Assembly: GCA_934417455.1 (NCBI GenBank)
Contig: CAKRWK010000015.1
Coordinates: 1-11,602, forward strand
Direction: 5' to 3'
Length of the DNA stretch: 11,602 bases
From: an uncultured Eubacteriales bacterium
GTDB taxonomy: Bacteria > Bacillota > Clostridia > Oscillospirales > CAG-272
Part shown: positions 6,451 through 11,602 of the stretch, in pieces
Position numbering within the stretch: the stretch's first letter is position 1
Layout: every line of letters begins with the position of its first letter
Position numbers and translations under genes: made by a program
Notes under the pieces: generated by a model
Seen by the model: only the letters and a program-made list of their open reading frames with translations
Databases searched by the model: none
What the model was told of the DNA's origin: nothing

Positions 6451-7980
6451 TTATTTCGCGTCGAAGGCAAAGTGGTCGTCGGTGATATGCGCCTGTGACC
6501 AGTTGTAATCGACGGTAAAGGTGCGGTCGGCGACGTGGATAACATAATCGCTTGCCATGCCGGCAAAAGACGCCGGCGGCGGAATGTTGGCGGCGCGCTC
6601 GATATAAATCCAAAGGTCGCGCACACCGGAATCCGCAAAACAGCCGTCCTCGAAAGCAAAGACCTGCACAACGTCATCCACGGCAAACTGACGGAAAGAA
6701 GACGGGAGAATGAGCGTTTTCACACGGCCACCCACCAGTGCGGATGCGCCGAGCATGGTGACGCGATACCCGCGGTAATTGACGGGAATCGTCAGTTCCG
6801 TCATGGTTTTTCCCTCTTCGGAAAGCCCCGTAATGCGGTAGCCGAGTTCGCGGTCAAGGCCGGTGGCAGGGTCGCGCTCCGTGACAAACTCAAAGGTGAA
6901 GTAACGGGCGTTTTCGTCGTCCTCGCCTTCATAGGTAACATCGTGCTCGGGGAGAGGCGGTGCTTCGGGGATTTCCGTGGTGACCTGCACGTCGGTGATT
7001 TCCTCGGCAAGAAGGAGTTCCTTCAGGAGCGTAACGGTATGCGCGATGACGCCGGCGCTGTTCGGATGAAAATTCGTGTCGTAGAAATAGCCGGCATCGA
7101 AAATATGGTCGGCGGCACTGCCGAGAACGGTATCTTTCCCGAAAGCATTCCGAAGAAATTTTTCGTAAGCGGAAACGGTATCGTCCGACGCGTCCTCCAC
7201 CGCCATGCGGTTCATGGGACAGAAGCCGAAATAGAACTTCGCGCCGCGCTTTTCGCAGAATTTTTTGTACTCGTTCACGTAGTCGACAAAGTCGGCACTC
7301 AACGTGTCGGCCGACAGACGAATCGGTGTTGTCGGGTCGTAATATTTCGCCATGGCATTGGCCAGGCGCGGATAATCCGGCTCGCCGTCTCCGTCAAGGT
7401 CAAAAGTGCCGTCGATGTCTCCGTAAGGGTTGAAATACCGCGCGTCGTAAATGCCGCTGCCGTGCACCGTTTCCCCGGACAGGGAGAGAGAAACCTTTCC
7501 TGCAGTAAAATTCCACATGGCACCGGCCACGGAGAGAATATTATCACCGCGCAGATAGCGGAGCATGGTATGGCGGCCGTCGGTCGCTTTCAGGGTAGTA
7601 TCGGAATTGAAATAGAGCGACATGGTCTGTTTCGCCGTTTCGGGCATGAGGATAACGATGTCCCCTTCCCCGATACCGGCACGCGACAAATCCATCATGA
7701 CCTTGGTACCGAGGTCAGCATACAAACCGAAATTGACGACGGGCATACCGAGGTATTCTTCCAGCAAGGCGCTGTCAATTCCGAAGGCGACGGACGAACC
7801 GCCGACAAGAATGAGTTTCTTCCCTTCCGTGTTTGTCAGACGGTCGAACTTTTCGTCCAGCGCGCCGACAAATGTTTCTCCGTACATATCCGGGAGCGAG
7901 AAGGCAACCACGGGCAGGGAGACAACAGGAAGGAGAAGAAGCAGAATCAATGCTATGATTTTGACAATTTTTGTTTTCAT
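6451..7980 (-). CDS. SGNH-hydrolase-like O-acyltransferase partner with C-terminal BspA-type repeat region
   Basis: 509 residues, last gene of the operon, 19 nt after the MBOAT stop, with AGGAGG upstream. Residues 6-28 form one hydrophobic segment, a signal anchor or signal peptide, so the rest lies outside the membrane. The SGNH-like domain (about 55-325) shows LVGGSSVAFG (58-67, Ser63 the likely nucleophile), VVNFGLYADLG (81-91), VILMPE (109-114) and YFYDTNFHPNSAG (298-310, Asp301/His305). SGNH proteins beside MBOAT genes (AlgJ/AlgX, DltD) move acyl groups to extracellular polymers, the inferred role here. DLDGDGEPD (194-202) resembles a calcium-binding loop. After an acidic, proline-rich linker (335-357), residues 378-460 look like BspA-type leucine-rich repeats (YRITGL, LTIPVNYRGYRVTMLGASAL, VKTLILPSSF). 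The paralogue at 9733 has its repeats on the N-terminal side instead. Confidence 0.85.
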   Translation of the reverse strand: MKTKIVKIIALILLLLLPVVSLPVVAFSLPDMYGETFVGALDEKFDRLTNTEGKKLILVGGSSVAFGIDSALLEEYLGMPVVNFGLYADLGTKVMMDLSRAGIGEGDIVILMPETAKQTMSLYFNSDTTLKATDGRHTMLRYLRGDNILSVAGAMWNFTAGKVSLSLSGETVHGSGIYDARYFNPYGDIDGTFDLDGDGEPDYPRLANAMAKYYDPTTPIRLSADTLSADFVDYVNEYKKFCEKRGAKFYFGFCPMNRMAVEDASDDTVSAYEKFLRNAFGKDTVLGSAADHIFDAGYFYDTNFHPNSAGVIAHTVTLLKELLLAEEITDVQVTTEIPEAPPLPEHDVTYEGEDDENARYFTFEFVTERDPATGLDRELGYRITGLSEEGKTMTELTIPVNYRGYRVTMLGASALVGGRVKTLILPSSFRQFAVDDVVQVFAFEDGCFADSGVRDLWIYIERAANIPPPASFAGMASDYVIHVADRTFTVDYNWSQAHITDDHFAFDAK

Positions 7981-7999
7981 TTTTCTTTACTTCCTCCTG

Positions 8000-9457
8000 T
8001 CAGAACTGGAAATAAATGAAGGTGCCCATGATGTTTTTCGACAGAAGAAGTCCCCAACAAAAAAGAATGATCCAAACGTAATAGGCGAAGTTGCCGCGAA
8101 GGACGAGCGCGGGGGAACCGTCGGTTTTTTCCCCGTATACGACAAGGCGGTCGATGGCAATCAGCGTTACGACGGAGAGTGCCGCCGTCAGCGCGGAGGC
8201 AAGGTCAAAGCCCATTCCGGCGAAAACGTCGCCGAGCGGGTGCGCCCAGTCGGTGAAGAGACGGGAGAGAAGCGCGCCGGCATCGGACAGCGACGACGCG
8301 CGGAAAATCAGCCACGAGAAGGTGACAAGGACAAATGTATTGAAGCGGCGCAGCCATGTGACAAGGCCGCCCGCGGGGTCAAGGTGCATACGTCCGAGCA
8401 GTTTTTCTCTTGTTTTCCACGTGGCGCGGCCGATGCACTGATAAAGTCCGTGCAGGCCTCCCCAGACAACATACGTCCAGTTGGCACCGTGCCAAAGGCC
8501 GGAGGCAAGAAAGACGACCATGATATTGAAATAGGTTCGTGCCGTACCCCGGCGGTTACCGCCGAGGGGAATGTAGAGATAATCTTTCAGCCATGACGAC
8601 AGGGAGATGTGCCACCGCGACCAGAATTCCTTGACGGACGTGGCCATATAGGGATGGTCAAAGTTCTTCATGAGACGGATACCCATCACGCGTGCGCAAC
8701 CGGTGGCAATATCGGTATACCCCGAGAAGTCACAGTAAATCTGCACGGCAAAAAGGACGGTGGCAAGAAGAACGGACGGCCCCGTCGCTTCGGCGACGTT
8801 GTTGTACACCGCATCGACATAAACGGAAAGTCCGTCGGCCACAACGACTTTTTTGAAGAAGCCGAGAATCATATAAACGCTGCCGCGCAGGGCGTTTTCC
8901 CTCTCGAACGTATGCGTCTCACGCAACTGCGGAATCAGGTTGTCGGGGCGTTCGATGGGGCCGGCGACAAGTTGCGGAAAAAACGAAACGAACAGCGCGT
9001 AAAAGAAGAAATTCTTTTCCGTTCTGATGTCACCGCGGTAGACGTCGATGACGTAGGAAAGCGTCTGAAATGTGTAAAAGGATATACCGACGGGAAGAAT
9101 GAGATTCAGAGTAACATCCGAGGGAGTGCCGCCAAAGAGGCGGACAAGTCCCGTCACGCTTCCCGACAGGAAATTGAAATATTTATAGAAGAAAAGTACG
9201 CCGAAACAAACGACAAGCGTCAGCGCGAGCCAGAAACGGCGAAGTCCCGGTTTTTCCGTCTTTTCAATCCTACGGGAGGCCAGCCACGATATGAGCGTGG
9301 TGCCCGCGATGAGAAAGACGAGTTCTGCCTGATAGCACATGTAAAAATAGTAACTGGCGATAAGAAGCATCGGCCATTTGCACTTTTTCGGCAGAACGAA
9401 ATACAAAAGCAGGACAATGGGATAGAAAAGGAGAAACTCCCACGAATTGAACGTCAT
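8000..9457 (-). CDS. MBOAT-family membrane O-acyltransferase (AlgI/DltB-like)
   Basis: 485 residues, typical length for AlgI-type MBOAT proteins, with many hydrophobic segments and a start inside the ATGA overlap with the upstream 88-residue gene (GGAGGG ribosome site). Family landmarks in order: SWEFLLFYP (5-13), LPVGISFYTFQTLSYVIDVYRG (121-142), DFSGYTDIATGCARVMGI (243-260), HPYMATSVKEFWSRWHISLSSW (268-289) with His283, IPLGGNRRG (296-304), ASGLWHGANWTY (318-329) with His323, and the characteristic FIYFQF end. His323 corresponds to the invariant catalytic histidine of the family. These enzymes carry an acyl group, usually acetyl, from a cytosolic donor to an extracellular acceptor, handing it to an SGNH or DltD-type partner. 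Both flanking SGNH-like genes support this. The acceptor glycan is not identifiable; no DltA or DltC gene is present in the window, which argues against D-alanylation. Confidence 0.95.
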   Translation of the reverse strand: MTFNSWEFLLFYPIVLLLYFVLPKKCKWPMLLIASYYFYMCYQAELVFLIAGTTLISWLASRRIEKTEKPGLRRFWLALTLVVCFGVLFFYKYFNFLSGSVTGLVRLFGGTPSDVTLNLILPVGISFYTFQTLSYVIDVYRGDIRTEKNFFFYALFVSFFPQLVAGPIERPDNLIPQLRETHTFERENALRGSVYMILGFFKKVVVADGLSVYVDAVYNNVAEATGPSVLLATVLFAVQIYCDFSGYTDIATGCARVMGIRLMKNFDHPYMATSVKEFWSRWHISLSSWLKDYLYIPLGGNRRGTARTYFNIMVVFLASGLWHGANWTYVVWGGLHGLYQCIGRATWKTREKLLGRMHLDPAGGLVTWLRRFNTFVLVTFSWLIFRASSLSDAGALLSRLFTDWAHPLGDVFAGMGFDLASALTAALSVVTLIAIDRLVVYGEKTDGSPALVLRGNFAYYVWIILFCWGLLLSKNIMGTFIYFQF

Positions 9458-9720
9458 GCGTTACCCTCCTTCTTTTTTCCGCGGTTGTACGCGACAAGAG
9501 AAAGAACGGACAGGAGAGCCACCGAACCCATGAAGGCGAGAACGGCGCATTTCATCTGCGCACCAAGGAGAAGAAGGTCAAAGTAGAGAAACAGATGAAG
9601 GAGAAGCCCGACGGGCGCGGCGATGCGCCGCGCCGTGCCGCCCCAGAAGACGGAGACGGCATGCGCCGCCGCTATGAGGGCGAGAATTACGCAAAGCAGG
9701 ACGATAAAGAGCGTTTGCAT
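9454..9720 (-). CDS. Small three-helix membrane protein of the O-acylation operon, unknown family
   Basis: 88 residues, real by context: it follows the upstream gene by 12 nt, has GAGGTGA before its ATG and overlaps the MBOAT start by ATGA, so translation is coupled. Three hydrophobic segments fill it: about 3-25, 36-54 and 57-79. Short basic stretches lie at 31-32 (RR) and at the C-terminus (RGKKK), so by the positive-inside rule the C-terminus faces the cytoplasm. No catalytic motif is seen. I do not recognise the family. Its position between an SGNH-like gene and the MBOAT gene suggests an accessory subunit of the acyltransferase complex; this is inference. Confidence 0.8.
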   Translation of the reverse strand: MQTLFIVLLCVILALIAAAHAVSVFWGGTARRIAAPVGLLLHLFLYFDLLLLGAQMKCAVLAFMGSVALLSVLSLVAYNRGKKKEGNA

Positions 9721-9732
9721 GTGTCACCTCGT

Positions 9733-11602
9733 TTAATCAAGATAGGAAACTTCAAATCTCGGTGCATTCCGCACCGCTGTGCCGTCCTTTTCGAACGAAC
9801 AGCCGATAAAGGAGGTACCGACGTCTCCGACGCCGTATTTCGCCTCACGGCCGATAAGCGCACAAATATCGGTATAGAGACGGTAAGTACGCCATACACG
9901 GCCGTAGTTGTTGGTATGGAATGCGCAGTCATAGAAATACTCGTGGGCAAAAATGTAATTCTTCACGGAACCGACGGTGTCGTCAAACCCGTACGAACTC
10001 TTCATGATGCTGTCAAAGGCGGAGAGCCATGCCTCGGCGTGCGCTTCGGATATAACGGCGTCGGCATCCACGGGGCAAAAGCCGAAATACACCTTGGCGC
10101 CGCCGGCTTTGGCTGCCGCCACGGCGTGCGTCATCTGTGCACGGTAAGGCGCGCCCGTGATATCCGACCAGTACTTCGTATCGGTATAATCCGTCTGATC
10201 CTTGGAATCCTGCCATGCGCCCTCGTTCTGATTGCGGAAGAAGGCGTTGAGCGTGACGGTATAAACGTCCTTGTATTTATTGGAGAGGCAATAATTGTTC
10301 TTCTCTTTTTTGACGTCATCGCCGTAACGGGTCATGAGTCCGTTTGCCGCAGGGTCAGAGGTGATTTTCTCGCAAACATACTCGTAGGCCACCGGATTCA
10401 TGTCGTAATACATGCTGACGGCCTGATTGTCATAGGAAATGCCCTGATTGAAATCACGGAAGGCACCGAACACATTGTCGTATTTTGAAATATCCACATA
10501 ACGAAAAATATTGTTCATTCCTTCGAGGTCACGCAGCGTTTTCCAGTAGAGGGTGGTGTCGCCCATCATATAAGTACTGTTTTCGGGGGAGAAAATCACA
10601 ATGTCGCCGTCGTGCGTATAGTGGCCGATGGCTTCGAGATACAGCGCACCGTGCGTGGTACGGGTGGTACCGAAATTGACAACGGTATAGTCGCCGTCAA
10701 GCAGTGCCATCAGGTAGTCGGACGAGAGCCCCTGGAACGTGGAAGAACCGGCAATAACAATGACACGGTTTTCGTCCTTTGTCGCCAGCACACGGGCCAG
10801 TTTGACGGAAAAGTCACCGCCTTCGATTTTGGTATAGCGGGGTGCCATGGAAGCGTAAACAACAAGGGTTTTCAGAGAGTTTTTTGTTACCTCATCCACA
10901 ATGTCGTTTGTCAGTTCGTATACGCCGTTCGGGTAATACATGGTCGTGAGAGAGGAAAGTCCCTGCATAGCTCCGTCTTCGATTCTCTGTATCGTGCGCG
11001 GCAGAACGAGCGTTACGACGGATTTGTTTTTGAAAACGCCTGCGCCGATGGCAATAACGGGTTTGCCGTCCAGCATGTCGGGCACGGCCACGGTCGAGGC
11101 ATTACCCGTATAACCGGTGATTCTCACGCCCTCGGTGTGCCAGTGCGTCGCTTTGGACGGGTCGATGGAGCCGCCGTTCTTGTCAGACTTCGATGTCGGG
11201 TACGGCATAGAGACGGATTCATAAGTGAAATCGGACGCTTCATACTTTTCCCATATGCAATAGAGCGTGAAGACCGTACCGTCGTCGTTCAGCGGATATA
11301 CCTTGGAGCCGGGGCTGTACGGCTCGCCGCTGCCGTCGGCTTTGGTGTTGAATTCTTTCAGTATGTAACCGTCACGGGTGAAGGTACCGTCGTTCCAGAA
11401 GGCGGTGGCGGCGGTGACTTTTTCCACATAATCGGCGCGGAGCGTGACTTTCAGCGTACCGAGGTTGATACCCGACGTATCCACGCTCATATAGGTATTG
11501 CCGGCCGCGTTGACGGTGTCCGCATGACTTTCGCCGCCGGTGGCGTTATAGTAAAGCGTGTCGAGGCTGACGGAGTTCGGCGAAATGCCGACGCGATAGA
11601 CG
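9733..11602 (-). CDS. Large surface SGNH-hydrolase-like protein with Listeria-Bacteroides and BspA-type repeats (5' end outside window)
   Basis: 622 residues are visible; the frame is open at the right edge and the true start lies outside. Counting from the in-frame Met at 11490: residues 26-82 match the Listeria-Bacteroides (Flg_new) repeat (FWNDGTFTRDGYI..F, then YCIW). Residues 121-191 look like BspA-type leucine-rich repeats (VRITGYTGN, VAVPDMLDGKPVIAIGAGVF, VVTLVLPRTIQRIEDGAM). The SGNH-like domain (about 240-550) has VIAGSSTFQG (245-254, Ser250 the likely nucleophile), VVNFGTTRTTHG (270-281), VIFSPEN (298-304) and YFYDCAFHTNNYG (518-530, Asp521/His525). The block KVYFGFCPVDADAV (466-479) is shared with KFYFGFCPMNRMAV of the 6451 paralogue. 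It ends in TAA 12 nt before the 88-residue gene, so it belongs to the same operon. As a probable cell-surface protein it could be an acyltransferase or an esterase on surface glycans. The signal peptide and anchor cannot be seen here. Confidence 0.85.
   Translation of the reverse strand, partial: VYRVGISPNSVSLDTLYYNATGGESHADTVNAAGNTYMSVDTSGINLGTLKVTLRADYVEKVTAATAFWNDGTFTRDGYILKEFNTKADGSGEPYSPGSKVYPLNDDGTVFTLYCIWEKYEASDFTYESVSMPYPTSKSDKNGGSIDPSKATHWHTEGVRITGYTGNASTVAVPDMLDGKPVIAIGAGVFKNKSVVTLVLPRTIQRIEDGAMQGLSSLTTMYYPNGVYELTNDIVDEVTKNSLKTLVVYASMAPRYTKIEGGDFSVKLARVLATKDENRVIVIAGSSTFQGLSSDYLMALLDGDYTVVNFGTTRTTHGALYLEAIGHYTHDGDIVIFSPENSTYMMGDTTLYWKTLRDLEGMNNIFRYVDISKYDNVFGAFRDFNQGISYDNQAVSMYYDMNPVAYEYVCEKITSDPAANGLMTRYGDDVKKEKNNYCLSNKYKDVYTVTLNAFFRNQNEGAWQDSKDQTDYTDTKYWSDITGAPYRAQMTHAVAAAKAGGAKVYFGFCPVDADAVISEAHAEAWLSAFDSIMKSSYGFDDTVGSVKNYIFAHEYFYDCAFHTNNYGRVWRTYRLYTDICALIGREAKYGVGDVGTSFIGCSFEKDGTAVRNAPRFEVSYLD

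Noticed and set aside
6535..8019. Long plus-strand open frame opposite the SGNH-like gene (494 codons)
   Set aside because: It is antisense to a gene with clear family motifs, lacks domain signatures and has no ribosome site; long antisense frames arise from codon bias.
8609..9586. Plus-strand open frame opposite the MBOAT gene (325 codons)
   Set aside because: It is highly charged, has no family features, and the MBOAT reading has every family landmark.

Overview
The window looks like chromosome of a Bacillota (Firmicutes) bacterium, most likely a gut-type Clostridia. The evidence is near-consensus sigma-A promoters with 17-nt spacers, strong Shine-Dalgarno sequences, a perfect CIRCE operator, lipoprotein signal peptides, and gene families common in clostridial gut genomes: Listeria-Bacteroides repeats, BspA-type leucine-rich repeats and an NS_2-type nuclease. 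No ribosomal or marker gene fixes the genus, so the placement is inference. I see no tRNA, rRNA, CRISPR array, insertion sequence or phage gene.

Layout from left to right. (1) 1-1188, minus strand: a two-gene unit with a conserved 135-residue protein of unknown function followed, with a 7-nt overlap, by an exported DNA/RNA non-specific endonuclease that runs off the left edge. (2) 1189-1392: a divergent control region with one sigma-A promoter for each direction and a perfect CIRCE operator on the htpG side. (3) 1393-3279, plus strand: htpG, the Hsp90 chaperone, the only plus-strand gene, closed by a hairpin with a perfect 20-bp stem. (4) 3469-6036, minus strand: a large cysteine-rich lipoprotein gene with two jelly-roll-like modules, interrupted by one in-frame TAG at 5743-5745; it has its own promoter. 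(5) 6037-6450: an intergenic region with that promoter and the terminator of the next operon. (6) 6451-11602, minus strand: a tightly packed four-gene operon. In transcription order it encodes a large SGNH-hydrolase-like surface protein (5' end outside the window), an 88-residue three-helix membrane protein, an MBOAT O-acyltransferase and a second SGNH-hydrolase-like protein.

How the genes may work together. The four-gene operon has the parts of an alginate- or DltB/DltD-like O-acylation machine: the MBOAT protein moves an acyl group across the membrane and the SGNH-like proteins would transfer it to a surface glycan. Here two SGNH-like proteins flank the MBOAT, and they carry leucine-rich or Listeria-Bacteroides repeats on opposite ends. 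Together with the 88-residue protein, this is the best candidate for an undescribed variant system. The other genes (nuclease pair, htpG, cysteine-rich lipoprotein) are separate transcription units with no evident functional link to it.
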